A DNA stretch of 64,000 nucleotides from CAZOOA01 sp964581355 (GCA_964581355.1 CAZOOA010000002.1:78525-142524), one strand, 5' to 3'; numbered from the stretch's first letter, positions 41,904 to 50,663 are shown. Made by a program: numbers and translations. Notes: generated from the letters alone by a model not told the origin.

Positions 41904-43855
41904 TCCCCTTCCCCGGTTTTGTGTGCCTGACCCGCTGACCCTGCCTGTTCTTCCCTTTCCCTGGAAGCTTTTCCGCGGACTCTCCGGGGGCTTACGTGCA
42001 GGGCCAGAAACGAAATATCCGCCGGTGATACGCCATCAATACGTGAAGCCTGGCCCAGGGTCTTAGGACGAATCGACTTGAGCTTTTGCCGGGCTTCGGT
42101 AGAAATATTGGTCAGCCGGTCGTAATCAAAGTCCGGCGGAATAGCCCGCTCTTCCAAGCCCTGGACCTGCTTGATGTTGGCCAGTTGTTTGGCAATATAG
42201 CCGGCATACTTGATCTGGGTTTCCGCCTCCGAGGCAATCTCTTTCTCGGTAGACAGGTCGAATTCGCCGGGATACTCCTGCAGCAGGTCCAAGTTTTCAT
42301 AGGAGATCTCCGGCCGTTTAAGCAGTTCAGCCAGGGTCTGCGGTTTGGTCAGGGCGGCAGTGCCCATCTCTTCCAGGGCCGCGTTAATTCGGGCCGAAGG
42401 AGTCAGGCGAATCTTTTCCAGCTTTTCCCTTTCTGTTTCCAGCCTTTGCTTTTTCTCCTGGAAACGCTGGTAGCGCTCCCGGTCAATTAAGCCCAACTCA
42501 AACCCCCGTTCCGTAAGGCGCAGGTCGGCATTGTCATGTCGCAATACCAGGCGATGCTCGCAGCGGGAAGTAAACATACGGTAGGGTTCGCTGACACCTT
42601 TGGTTACCAGGTCGTCAATTAGGACACCAATATAGGCTTCTGTCCTTTGCAGGACAAATGGCGGTTCCCCGCGGCAGAGCAGGGCGGCATTGATCCCGGC
42701 CACCAGTCCCTGGGCTGCGGCTTCTTCGTAACCGGTGGTCCCGTTTACCTGGCCGGCAAAAAACAGTCCTTTGATCTTTTTTGTCTCCAGGGTTGGCTCC
42801 AGCTGGGTGGGAGGACAAAAATCATACTCAATGGCATAAGCGGGACGGGTTATCTCCACGCTGCGAAACCCCGGAATGGTGCGCAAAAACGCGTGCTGCA
42901 GATCTTCCGGCAGCCCGGTGGAAATGCCCTGCAGGTACATCTCCTCCGATCCCCGGCTCTCCGGTTCAATAAAAACTGGGTGCCTTTCACGGTCGGGAAA
43001 ACGGACCACTTTATCCTCGATGGAGGGGCAGTAGCGAGGGCCGCGCCCCTTGATCAGCCCGGAATAAATGGGGGCATAGTGCTTATTGTCCAGGATCAGC
43101 TGGTGGGTCTCCCGGGTGGTGTAGGTCATATAACAGGGGATCTGCTCAAAATCCGGGTTTTCTGTGGCATAGGAAAACGCGCCGGCTTCGGGCTCTCCCG
43201 GTACCGGAATCAGGCCGTCGAAATCTATGCTGCTGCGGTAGACCCGGGGCGGCGTCCCCGTTTTAAAGCGGTCAATTTCCAGGCCAAGGCTGGCCAGGTT
43301 CCCGGAAATTTCCGCGGATGGAACCTGGTTTCCCGGGGCCCCGGGAAAATGGTGGTCGCCCAGGAAAATTTCACTGCTCATATAGACACCGGCAGACAAA
43401 ACCAGGCAGGGGGCTTTGTACGTGCTGCCCTGGCGGGTTGTTACCCCGGAAGCACGACCTTCCTCGACCAAAATTTCTGCAACCGCCCCTTCTTTCAAGC
43501 GAAGCCGGGGCTCCTGCTCCAAGATTTCTTTCATCCCCTGCTGGTAAGATTGCTTATCTATCTGGGCCCGCAGGGCCTGAACTGCGGGCCCTTTGCTGGT
43601 ATTAAGTTTGCGCATTTGCAAGACATGCCGGTCGCCGTTGATACCCATTACGCCCCCCAGGGCATCAATTTCTCTGACCAGATGGCCCTTTCCCGGTCCG
43701 CCCAGGGAAGGATTGCAGGCCATAAGCGCCGGGTGATCCAGGTTGGTGGTAATTAAAAGGGTCCGGCAACCCATCCTGGCTGCGGCCACTGCGGCCTCAC
43801 ATCCGGCATGGCCGGCTCCAATAACAATCACATCAAATTGAAAGCTTTCGGACAC
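41900..43855 (-). CDS. mnmG: tRNA uridine-5-carboxymethylaminomethyl(34) synthesis protein MnmG
   Basis: 651 residues from the GTG at 43855, chosen for the AAAGGAG site eight bases upstream; an in-frame ATG at 43918 would add 21 unusual residues. FAD-binding motif VIGAGHAGCEAA at the N-terminus, then family motifs GGPGKGHLVREIDALGG and GTPPRV. The C-terminal domain that contacts MnmE is present, followed by a charged extension of about 20 residues. With MnmE it modifies U34 of tRNAs. Usually mnmE and rsmG flank it; here they are missing and two radical SAM genes follow. Its promoter is at 44040-44068. Confidence 0.97.
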   Translation of the reverse strand: MSESFQFDVIVIGAGHAGCEAAVAAARMGCRTLLITTNLDHPALMACNPSLGGPGKGHLVREIDALGGVMGINGDRHVLQMRKLNTSKGPAVQALRAQIDKQSYQQGMKEILEQEPRLRLKEGAVAEILVEEGRASGVTTRQGSTYKAPCLVLSAGVYMSSEIFLGDHHFPGAPGNQVPSAEISGNLASLGLEIDRFKTGTPPRVYRSSIDFDGLIPVPGEPEAGAFSYATENPDFEQIPCYMTYTTRETHQLILDNKHYAPIYSGLIKGRGPRYCPSIEDKVVRFPDRERHPVFIEPESRGSEEMYLQGISTGLPEDLQHAFLRTIPGFRSVEITRPAYAIEYDFCPPTQLEPTLETKKIKGLFFAGQVNGTTGYEEAAAQGLVAGINAALLCRGEPPFVLQRTEAYIGVLIDDLVTKGVSEPYRMFTSRCEHRLVLRHDNADLRLTERGFELGLIDRERYQRFQEKKQRLETEREKLEKIRLTPSARINAALEEMGTAALTKPQTLAELLKRPEISYENLDLLQEYPGEFDLSTEKEIASEAETQIKYAGYIAKQLANIKQVQGLEERAIPPDFDYDRLTNISTEARQKLKSIRPKTLGQASRIDGVSPADISFLALHVSPRRVRGKASREREEQAGSAGQAHKTGEGE

Positions 43856-44039
43856 AAAACCAACTCCTTTAATGGAGCCCCCCGCCCCATTTTCAAACTC
43901 TTCATTCTCACTCGCCATTCTCAGGATCTTGGCAGTTCACCTTTATATGCTCTGCTACATGGCAATAAATGGATACAAAAAGTAAACCCTTATGGTTTCA
44001 GTTCGTTCTGGCTGGGTAATCTTCCATAGTTGTGGGATT

Positions 44040-44068
44040 ATTATAGCACATAACCCGCGGGTGATAAA
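44040..44068 (-). promoter_or_regulatory. Promoter of mnmG and the radical SAM genes
   Basis: Minus-strand TTTATC (44068-44063), 17-bp spacer, TATAAT (44045-44040) preceded by TGC (extended -10). The mnmG leader is about 180 bases. Confidence 0.65.
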
Positions 44069-44166
44069 AGTTTCACTACCGGGAACGAAAAAAATCCTGG
44101 AATCACCATGAAACAATTCGTCAACCATTTAGCTTCTGCCATTAAAAAAAGCTTGCAAATCTCTCT

Positions 44167-44221
44167 GGCAATTACAAAAAAAGATAGGCCGTGGACAGCC
44201 CTGGTTTTTTTGCAGCTACAG
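44167..44221 (+). repeat. 55-bp direct repeat, copy left of the assembly gap
   Basis: Identical over all 55 bases to 44322-44376. Because the two copies abut the N run on both sides, this is most likely one sequence present at both contig ends (an uncollapsed overlap or a repeat that broke the assembly). Confidence 0.9.
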
Positions 44222-44321
44222 NNNNNNNNNNNNNNNNNNNNNNNNNNNNNNNNNNNNNNNNNNNNNNNNNNNNNNNNNNNNNNNNNNNNNNNNNNNNNNN
44301 NNNNNNNNNNNNNNNNNNNNN
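44222..44321. other. Assembly gap (100 N)
   Basis: Exactly 100 N, the conventional length for a gap of unknown size. Any gene between mnmG and glnK may be missing here. Confidence 0.99.
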
Positions 44322-44376
44322 GGCAATTACAAAAAAAGATAGGCCGTGGACAGCCCTGGTTTTTTTGCAGCTACAG
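44322..44376 (+). repeat. 55-bp direct repeat, copy right of the assembly gap
   Basis: Exact copy of 44167-44221. It also forms the left arm of the long inverted repeat at 44333-44465. Confidence 0.9.
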
Positions 44377-44465
44377 CACGGGTGCGGCTTGTTGGGGTGG
44401 TTTGCGCTGATCCCGTGCTGCATACCGCTGCTATCGGAGGGAGGGCTGTCCGGCCTATCCTTTTT
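44333..44465. repeat. Long nested inverted repeat
   Basis: Outer arms GATAGGCCG(tg)GACAGCCC (44338-44356) and its complement at 44443-44460, flanked by A and T runs; inner arms CAGCACGGG (44374-44382) and CCCGTGCTG (44412-44420). It could fold as one long hairpin at the 3' end of glnK, a bidirectional terminator, or a miniature mobile element. The fold may explain why assembly broke here. Confidence 0.7.
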
Positions 44466-44489
44466 GCTTTTTTGAACTACAGCCAACTG

Positions 44490-44825
44490 TTATAAGGCTG
44501 TATCACCTCTTTCACCTGTGCGGATCCGGATGGCCTCTTCCACCGGAATAATAAAGATTTTGCCATCCCCGTATTTTCCAGTCTGGCAGATATTTTGAAC
44601 TACTTTAACAATCTCTTCCACCCGATCGTCGGAGACGATTGTCTCCATTTTCATCTTGGGCAGAAGATTGACGTTAACAGGAGTTCCCCGGTAAACCTGG
44701 GTTTCCCCTTTTTGCGTCCCGAACCCCTTGACATGGGTTATCGTCATCCCGGTAACGACACCGCTTAAGGCTTCTTCCAGTTCCATCATCTTGTTCGGCC
44801 TGAAAATGACCTCGATTTTTTTCAC
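44490..44825 (-). CDS. glnK: Nitrogen regulatory P-II protein
   Basis: 111 residues from the GTG at 44825, which has GGGAGG upstream; an in-frame start at 44864 adds 13 residues unlike the family. It starts VKKIEVIFRPNKMMELEEAL. The T-loop region GFGTQKGETQVYRGT keeps the Tyr at the modified position, and the C-terminus has GKYGDGKIFIIPVEEAIRIRTGE (ATP-binding B and C loops; partial motifs GDGKIF and RIRTGE). P-II senses ATP/ADP and 2-oxoglutarate. It lies 197 bp after amtB, the usual pairing, so it probably gates the AmtB channel. I use glnK for that reason. Confidence 0.95.
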   Translation of the reverse strand: MKKIEVIFRPNKMMELEEALSGVVTGMTITHVKGFGTQKGETQVYRGTPVNVNLLPKMKMETIVSDDRVEEIVKVVQNICQTGKYGDGKIFIIPVEEAIRIRTGERGDTAL

Positions 44826-45022
44826 CTGGTGTTCCTCCCTTCTTTTGTTTACAGGGTATCTCATTTTACTCTATTATTGTAATCCCAAAAGCTTTTTGTA
44901 GCGAAGCCGGGGAGACAGTCCTGGAGCGCTTTTCGAAGTAAAACAAGGGCCAGGCGGAAAAGCGGCTTAACTGTCGCCCTGCTTTCTGGTGCATACACTT
45001 GTTATTCCTTGTTATGCTTCTT

Positions 45023-46363
45023 TTACCGGGGAACAAAGTCCGCATAAGCTTCCATTCCGTGTTCGCCGATATCCAGACCCTTCATTTCTTCTTCCCGGGG
45101 CACCCGGAGTGCTGCAGCAGACCGGATGATGGCAAAGAGGACGGCAGCCGTCACGCCAACCCATGCGACCATGGCCACTACACCCAGGGCCTGCACACCC
45201 AGCAGGCCGGCTCCGCCGCCATAGAACAGTCCTCCATCTGTGGCCAAAAAGCCCACAGCCAGGGTCCCCCAGATGCCGCAGGTCCCGTGCACCGAAACAG
45301 CACCAACAGGATCGTCCACTTTGATTTTTTGGTCAATGATTTCCACGGAAAAGACCAGGATAATGCCGCCAATGGCTCCGGCAATAATAGCACCGATGGG
45401 AGATAGATTGCCGCAACCGGCCGTAATGGAGACCAGGCCCGCCAGGGCGCCGTTTAAGGTCATGCTGACATCAGGCTTGCCATGCCGCATCCAGGTTACC
45501 AGCATTGCCAGGATAGCACCGGCAGCGGCAGAAAGATTGGTGTTGACCACGACCAAACCCATATCGGGATCCAGGGCGCTTAAGGTGCTGCCACCGTTAA
45601 ACCCGAACCAGCCGAACCAGAGGATCAATACACCCAAGGCACCCAGGGTGATACTGTGCCCCGGGAGAGCATTGACGGTTCCATCTTCGTTGTACTTGCC
45701 GGCCCGGGCTCCCAGGAAGTAGGCGCCCATGAAAGCGGCTACTCCACCTGTCCCGTGCACAACAGTGGAACCGGCAAAGTCAACAAAGCCCAACTCTTCC
45801 AGGAAACCTCCGCCCCAGACCCAGTGCCCCACCACGGGGTAGATAATCGCTGTGAGCACGACACTGTAGAGCAGGTAGCCGGGAAACTTGATTCGCTCGG
45901 CTACGGCCCCGGAGACGATGGTCGCTGCCGTAGCGGCAAAGACGGTCTGGAAAATCACAAATACGTAGATGGGAACACTAAGACCCAGGTGGGTGAAATC
46001 ATCAGTTAGGGCATGACCTGAAAGGCCAACAAACCCGGCGGCCGTAAGACCGAACATGAGGGTAAAACCGATTAATGTATAGCTGATACTGCCCATGCTG
46101 AAGGTCATAAAGTTTTTCATGATAATGTTTCCGGCATTTTTTGCCCGGGTAAAACCTGTCTCCACCATGGCGAAACCGGCATGCATAAAAAAGACCAGGA
46201 AAGCTGCAACCAGGATCCAGATGGAATCAACGGCAACTACAAGATCCTCGGTGGTGGCTGCGGCAACCGTCCCTGCCGGTATCAACAGCAGCAGCGCTGC
46301 GGCCAGCAGGATAACCAGGAAAGCCCTCCTACACTGATACGTTAAGCAATTTGTCCCTAACAC
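45023..46363 (-). CDS. amtB: Ammonium transporter AmtB
   Basis: 446 residues, about eleven membrane helices after a signal-like N-terminus (AFLVILLAAALLLLIPAG). Family motifs: FMHAGFAMVETGFTRAKN, GGSTLSALDP region, and GAVSVHGTCGIWGTLAVG with the pore His. It moves ammonium/ammonia across the membrane. The start at 46363 is a GTG with AAGGA nine bases upstream. It lies between glnA and glnK in the same direction. The 241-bp glnA-amtB spacer has a terminator and a small hexaloop hairpin. Confidence 0.96.
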   Translation of the reverse strand: MLGTNCLTYQCRRAFLVILLAAALLLLIPAGTVAAATTEDLVVAVDSIWILVAAFLVFFMHAGFAMVETGFTRAKNAGNIIMKNFMTFSMGSISYTLIGFTLMFGLTAAGFVGLSGHALTDDFTHLGLSVPIYVFVIFQTVFAATAATIVSGAVAERIKFPGYLLYSVVLTAIIYPVVGHWVWGGGFLEELGFVDFAGSTVVHGTGGVAAFMGAYFLGARAGKYNEDGTVNALPGHSITLGALGVLILWFGWFGFNGGSTLSALDPDMGLVVVNTNLSAAAGAILAMLVTWMRHGKPDVSMTLNGALAGLVSITAGCGNLSPIGAIIAGAIGGIILVFSVEIIDQKIKVDDPVGAVSVHGTCGIWGTLAVGFLATDGGLFYGGGAGLLGVQALGVVAMVAWVGVTAAVLFAIIRSAAALRVPREEEMKGLDIGEHGMEAYADFVPR

Positions 46364-46447
46364 CTTTCATCATCCTTTCCTTCAATTTTTAATGACCCAG
46401 CGTCTCAAAAGGACGGGAATATAACCGGGTTTGCCGCTCGAAGCCCC

Positions 46448-46464
46448 GGAGTAACTTTAGCTCC
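46448..46464 (-). promoter_or_regulatory. Hexaloop hairpin in the amtB leader
   Basis: On the minus strand GGAG(C)T, loop AAAGTT, ACTCC. The six-base loop has A at position 1 and G at position 4, the pattern recognised by ANTAR proteins. The stem is short with one bulge and the following CCGGG/CCCGG stem has only a weak T-rich tail, so this is a weak case. Confidence 0.3.
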
Positions 46465-46518
46465 TTTTACAGGCTTACCCAGCTCCCCGGGCGACTGCGC
46501 CATTACTCGGTTTATTCC

Positions 46519-46552
46519 AATAGAAAAGCGCCCAGAAATTGTATCTGAGCGC
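46519..46552 (-). terminator. Terminator after glnA
   Basis: On the minus strand GCGCTCAGA, loop TACAATT, TCTGGGCGC (9 bp with one G-U) followed by TTTTCTATT. It lies about 50 bases after the glnA stop. Confidence 0.75.
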
Positions 46553-46604
46553 CTTTGCTCCAACTATTGCTTTCAGCCTGGCAAGTGCCTTCTTCAATTC
46601 CCCT

Positions 46605-47933
46605 TTAGAACTTGGCCAGGTACTTGTTGACTTCCCAGGGGTGGACGGCCGTACGGAAGCTGTCCCATTCGATCATTTTCGCTTCGCTGAAGCGATCCCA
46701 AATATGTTCGCCGATGGCATCCAGGATGACTTCATCCTGCTCCAGGGCTTTCAGCGCATCATAGAGGCTGCCGGGCAAGCTGTCGATGTTGCGGCTTTTC
46801 CGCTCCTCTTCCGACATTTCGTAGATATTCTTTTCTTCCGGTCCCGGGGGAGTCAGCTTGCGCTTAATCCCATCCAGGCCGGCTTTGAGCATAACGGCCA
46901 GGGCCAGGTACGGGTTGCAGGATGGGTCCGGGCTGCGCACTTCCACCCTGGTGCTCTGCCCCCTGCGGGCCGGGATACGGATCAGCGGACTGCGGTTTCT
47001 TTGGGACCAGGCCACATAAACAGGTGCTTCATATCCGGGAACCAACCGCTTAAAGGAGTTGACGGTGGGATTGGTGATGGCGGTAAACGCCTGCACATGC
47101 TCCAGGATCCCGGCAATATAGTTCAAGGCGTACTCGCTAAGTCCATACTGGGCATCGGGGTCGTCAAAAACATTTTCCGAGCCGCGGAACAAGGACTGGT
47201 GGGTATGCATCCCGGAACCGTTTATGCCAAAAATGGGCTTGGGCATAAAGCTGGCATGGAGCCCATGCCGCTGGGCGATGGTGCGAACCACCAGGCGGAA
47301 AGTGGCCAGATTGTCTGCCGTGGTCAAAGCATCGTTGTACTTAAAGTCGATTTCGTGCTGCCCTTCAGCCACCTCATGGTGGGAAGCTTCCACTTCAAAG
47401 CCCATATCCGTAAGGGTCAGAACCATGTCCCTCCTGGCATTTTCCCCCAGGTCAGCCGGCGTCATATCGAAGTAGCCTGCCTTGTCATGGGTTTTAAGGG
47501 TGGGAAGCCCATTTTCATCGGTATGAAAGAGGAAAAACTCCGCTTCCGGTCCGGCATTCATGAAAAATCCCATTTCCTCCGCTTCGGCAATGACTTTTTT
47601 CAGCCTGCCCCGGGGGCAGCCGACGAAGGGTGTGCCGTCGGGATTATGAACATCGCAGATGAGCCGGGCCACTCCGCCTTCCTTGGGCCTCCAGGGAAAG
47701 GTTACAAAGGTGTCCGGATCGGGCCTTAAGTTCATATCTGATTCCTCGATCCGCACAAACCCTTCAATGGATGAACCGTCAAACTGGATTTCTCCCTCTA
47801 AAGCCTTGTCTAACTGGTCTGCCGGAATGGCAATGTTTTTCAAAACCCCAAAAATGTCTGTAAACTGAAGACGGATAAATTTCACATTTTGCTCCCCGAC
47901 CATACGAAGAACGTCGTCATTTGTGTAACCCAT
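46605..47933 (-). CDS. glnA: Glutamine synthetase, type I alpha
   Basis: 442 residues from the ATG at 47933 with AAGGAG nine bases upstream. The motif order is typical: FDGSSIEGF, the glutamate-binding NGSGMHTHQS, the ATP-site NSFKRLVPGYEAP and RVEVRSPDPSCNPYLA. The length and lack of the adenylylation-loop insertion place it in the alpha group, which is controlled by feedback and protein partners, not by adenylylation. It makes glutamine from glutamate, ammonia and ATP. Between it and the ANTAR gene lies a terminator with an overlapping hexaloop hairpin, suggesting control by antitermination. Confidence 0.97.
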   Translation of the reverse strand: MGYTNDDVLRMVGEQNVKFIRLQFTDIFGVLKNIAIPADQLDKALEGEIQFDGSSIEGFVRIEESDMNLRPDPDTFVTFPWRPKEGGVARLICDVHNPDGTPFVGCPRGRLKKVIAEAEEMGFFMNAGPEAEFFLFHTDENGLPTLKTHDKAGYFDMTPADLGENARRDMVLTLTDMGFEVEASHHEVAEGQHEIDFKYNDALTTADNLATFRLVVRTIAQRHGLHASFMPKPIFGINGSGMHTHQSLFRGSENVFDDPDAQYGLSEYALNYIAGILEHVQAFTAITNPTVNSFKRLVPGYEAPVYVAWSQRNRSPLIRIPARRGQSTRVEVRSPDPSCNPYLALAVMLKAGLDGIKRKLTPPGPEEKNIYEMSEEERKSRNIDSLPGSLYDALKALEQDEVILDAIGEHIWDRFSEAKMIEWDSFRTAVHPWEVNKYLAKF

Positions 47934-47968
47934 GAAAATCAACTCCTTATGAATGATTGAATATAAAC

Positions 47969-48014
47969 AAAAAACGCCCCTGAGAGTTTTTACTTTTCAA
48001 ACCCTCCCGGGGCG
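47969..48014 (-). terminator. Leader terminator ahead of glnA
   Basis: On the minus strand CGCCCCGGGAG, a 17-base loop, CTCTC(A)GGGGCG, then six T. It ends 36 bases before the glnA start, so it can stop transcripts before the gene. Its 5' arm (48009-48014) overlaps the hexaloop hairpin at 48008-48026, making the two structures exclusive. Confidence 0.85.
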
Positions 48015-48026
48015 CCATTGCCCACG
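48008..48026 (-). promoter_or_regulatory. Candidate ANTAR-type antiterminator hairpin in the glnA leader
   Basis: On the minus strand CG(T)GGGC, loop AATGGC, GCCCCG. The hexaloop has A1 and G4, as in ANTAR target RNAs, and it competes with the terminator stem. A second upstream hairpin expected for the two-hairpin motif was not found with confidence. Confidence 0.45.
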
Positions 48027-48115
48027 ATAACACTGATTCTTTTTTCTTGGCCCTTGCTATTTACCCCTGGTATTTAGAAACAGTTCCTGCTTTTCCTTCA
48101 GTTCCAGCAGCCAGC

Positions 48116-48682
48116 TTACATTGTCTTCAGTAATCGTTCGGCATAGTCCTTTAGCGGTAGCCGCAGGTCCATGCTCTTCTTTTGCATGAACCGGTATGCG
48201 CTTTGTTCGTCCAGGGAAAGCTCTTTCATTACGACTCCCTTGGCCCGTTCGATTACTGTGCGAGCCTGGAGCCTGGACCGTAAGTTGTGCAACTCCTCGT
48301 TGAGCTGCTTGCGGCGAAGGTGCTCCAGGTAAAGAACTTTGATGGCAGTCAAAAGAACATTACTTTCTACCGGGAGTTCCTGGATGTAGGGAAACTGCTG
48401 CTTCATTTTTTGATAGAAGGTGCTTTCTGTGTTTTCCCTTGTAACCAGCAGCAGCGCTGCCAGGCTTTCCTGGTCGATGATGCTGGCCGTTTCCAGGACA
48501 TCCCCTTTCAGTTCCAGGCTTAAAATCGTTACCTGGGGTTGGAATTTCCGCACCGTCCTTAAAAACTGGGGGCAGTCCCCTGCTTCACCGGTGCAGCGAA
48601 GTCCAGCTGGAGACAGCGATGTGATAATTTCTTTTCCCTCAGCCGGGCTGGCAGCGCCCAGGCAGTATTCCAGGTCTTCCAA
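48116..48682 (-). CDS. ANTAR-domain RNA-binding regulator with degenerate receiver
   Basis: 188 residues; TTG start with GGAGG nine bases upstream. About 1-115 is a receiver-like fold. The phosphoacceptor position appears to be Ser (VTILSLEL where receivers have an Asp) and the acidic pair after strand 1 is missing, so it should not be phosphorylated in the standard way. A coiled segment (LRRKQLNEELHNLRSRLQ) leads to the ANTAR domain (about 135-188: ARTVIERAKGVVMKE, AYRFMQKKSMDLRLPL). ANTAR proteins bind paired hexaloop hairpins and prevent termination. It lies directly upstream of glnA, whose leader has such a hairpin. A different frame stays open past the stop to 48061 (SWLLELKEKQELFL), possibly chance. 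Confidence 0.88.
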   Translation of the reverse strand: MEDLEYCLGAASPAEGKEIITSLSPAGLRCTGEAGDCPQFLRTVRKFQPQVTILSLELKGDVLETASIIDQESLAALLLVTRENTESTFYQKMKQQFPYIQELPVESNVLLTAIKVLYLEHLRRKQLNEELHNLRSRLQARTVIERAKGVVMKELSLDEQSAYRFMQKKSMDLRLPLKDYAERLLKTM

Positions 48683-48766
48683 TCATGTCTGCCTCCACTT
48701 CCTGTTAATATCCCTTTTGCTTCATCCAGAAACTCAGGCAACCTTGCCTTGCAACTTTGTATCTAT

Positions 48767-48795
48767 ATAATAACCTGCTTTCACCTGCTTGTCAA
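48767..48795 (-). promoter_or_regulatory. Sigma-A promoter of the ANTAR gene (and glnA)
   Basis: Minus-strand TTGACA (48795-48790), 17-bp spacer, TATTAT (48772-48767). It lies between nadE and the ANTAR gene and gives a leader of about 75 bases. No other good promoter was seen before glnA, so glnA is probably read from here through the leader terminator. Confidence 0.88.
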
Positions 48796-48814
48796 CACTT
48801 TTTGAAATAAATTT

Positions 48815-50596
48815 TCATGATGTGAAAAAGTCTGCAGCCATGGGCATCCGGCGGCCGCTGCCGAAAGCACGGGTCGTCACCCGGAGACCGGGTGCAGACT
48901 GATATCTTTTATGCTCGGATCTATCGACTTTTCTAACCAAACTCTTCACAGTGTTATAGTCAAATCCTTGGGCCGCGATTTCGTCCACATGGAGATTTTC
49001 TTCAATATATAAGTGCAAAATACGGTCAAGGATTTCATATGGTGGAAGGCTATCCAGGTCTTTTTGGTCCGGGCGCAGTTCCGCAGAGGGTGCTTTTTCT
49101 ATGACCGACTGAGGGACAATATCCAGGCCAGCCTGGTAATTCATAAACTCAGCCAACCTGTAGACCATGGTTTTGGGCACATCTGCCAGAACAGCCAATC
49201 CACCGGACATATCCCCGTAAAGAGTACAGTATCCCACGGCAACTTCCGACTTGTTTCCGGTAGTAAGCAGCATCCTGCGCTCCCTGTTGGAAATAAACAT
49301 TAATATACTACCCCTGATCCGGGCCTGAATATTTTCTTCGGCCAAGTCCAGCACAGGATTCTCTTCCCCGTTCAAAAGGTTCAAAAACGCCTGCAACGGT
49401 TCCTCAACCGGCAGCAGCCGTGTCTCTATGCCCAGATTTTCGGCCAAGCAAAACGAGTCGCTGATACTGTGCCGGGAAGAATAGCGGGAAGGCATCAGCA
49501 CCCCGAGGACCTGCTCCGGGCCCAGGGCTGATACAGCCAGGGCTGCTGTAACTGAAGAGTCAATCCCCCCGCTGAGGCCAATAAGCGCCCGTTCAAACCC
49601 TGTCTTGGCCAGGTAATCCCGAATTCCCAGGACCAGGGCCTGGTATACCCAGGCTGCATTTTCCAACCCGGTGGTCAGGAGCACCCGGTTTTTAAAAGCC
49701 CCGGGTACAGCCTTCACCTGCTCTTGAACTGCAGCAGAAAGACCGGGGTTAAAAACACCCCGGCTCCTGGAACCATCGTTTTCCCTGCCAGGTTCCAGGG
49801 AGGTAAAACGGGCCGTCTCAGCCCCTGGCTTTGTTCCCTGCTGATAAAAAACCAGCCCCTCCTGGAAAGAAGGGGCCTGGTAAACAACGTTTCCATCACC
49901 AGAGCAGATCATACTGCTGCCATCAAAAATCAATTCATCATTACCGCCAACCTGGTTCACGAAATACAAAGGGGCATTGTATTTGCCCGCCAGGGCTGAG
50001 AGCATACTCTCCCGAACTGTCACTTTACCCAAATGATACGGGGATGCAGAAAGGTTTACCAGTATTTCTGCTCCCAGGCCGAACATTTCTTCCACCGGGT
50101 CTTCCGGGTAAAGACGCCGCTCCCAGTAATCTTTATCGTTCCAGGTATCCTCGCAAATAGCTACGGCGATTTGCTGCCCTTCCAGGGACAGCAGGCTGCG
50201 CCTGGGAGCGGGAGTAAAGTAGCGGTGCTCGTCGAAAACATCATAGTTGGGCAGTAGTGATTTGTGGTGGAGAGAAATAATCTCGCCATCTTTTAACACC
50301 AGGGCCGAGTTGTAAAGCCGGCCGGACTGTTCTTCGTCACCCCAGGGAACGCCCAGGATCACGGCCAGACCTGATGTGGCAGGCAGAATTTGCTGAAGCG
50401 TAACCCGCTCCACTTCACGGAGAAAAGCCCGGTAAAGCAGCAGGTCCCGGGGCGGATACCCGGTTACAGCCAATTCGGGGCACAGCAGCAGGTTTACCCC
50501 TTCTTCCTGGCTGCAGTGAATCGCGGCAATAATTTTGGCAACGTTGCCCTTTATGTCCCCGATGGTGGGGTTCAGCTGGGCTAGAGCAATTTTCAC
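48815..50596 (-). CDS. nadE: Glutamine-dependent NAD+ synthetase
   Basis: 593 residues from the GTG at 50596, which has AAGGTGA upstream; the frame opens five codons earlier without a site. The N-terminal carbon-nitrogen hydrolase domain has the Glu-Lys-Cys triad (Cys in AVAICEDTWN), releasing ammonia from glutamine. The C-terminal synthetase has the ATP pyrophosphatase loop LSGGIDSSVTAALAV and the signature TTGNKSEVAVGYCTLYGDM. It amidates deamido-NAD. The place among nitrogen genes fits its use of glutamine. It follows the glutamate synthase genes with a 67-bp gap. Confidence 0.96.
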   Translation of the reverse strand: MKIALAQLNPTIGDIKGNVAKIIAAIHCSQEEGVNLLLCPELAVTGYPPRDLLLYRAFLREVERVTLQQILPATSGLAVILGVPWGDEEQSGRLYNSALVLKDGEIISLHHKSLLPNYDVFDEHRYFTPAPRRSLLSLEGQQIAVAICEDTWNDKDYWERRLYPEDPVEEMFGLGAEILVNLSASPYHLGKVTVRESMLSALAGKYNAPLYFVNQVGGNDELIFDGSSMICSGDGNVVYQAPSFQEGLVFYQQGTKPGAETARFTSLEPGRENDGSRSRGVFNPGLSAAVQEQVKAVPGAFKNRVLLTTGLENAAWVYQALVLGIRDYLAKTGFERALIGLSGGIDSSVTAALAVSALGPEQVLGVLMPSRYSSRHSISDSFCLAENLGIETRLLPVEEPLQAFLNLLNGEENPVLDLAEENIQARIRGSILMFISNRERRMLLTTGNKSEVAVGYCTLYGDMSGGLAVLADVPKTMVYRLAEFMNYQAGLDIVPQSVIEKAPSAELRPDQKDLDSLPPYEILDRILHLYIEENLHVDEIAAQGFDYNTVKSLVRKVDRSEHKRYQSAPGLRVTTRAFGSGRRMPMAADFFTS

Positions 50597-50663
50597 CTGT
50601 CTCACCTTCACTTCTATAAATATATGGAGTCTTCACTTTCCCGCATTCTGCTTCGACAAGCGA

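Noticed and set aside
42647..43756. Long plus-strand open frame of 369 codons
   Set aside because: It is antisense to mnmG, has no ribosome binding site or family motif, and follows from the GC-rich third positions of the real gene.
46388..46500. Structured GC-rich glnA-amtB spacer considered as a known riboswitch (c-di-GMP, cobalamin, glutamine)
   Set aside because: Core motifs of those classes are not met; only hairpins can be claimed.
48061..48115. Open frame past the ANTAR stop (SWLLELKEKQELFLNTRGK) considered as a frameshifted extension
   Set aside because: The ANTAR domain is complete without it, and the frame has no start of its own.
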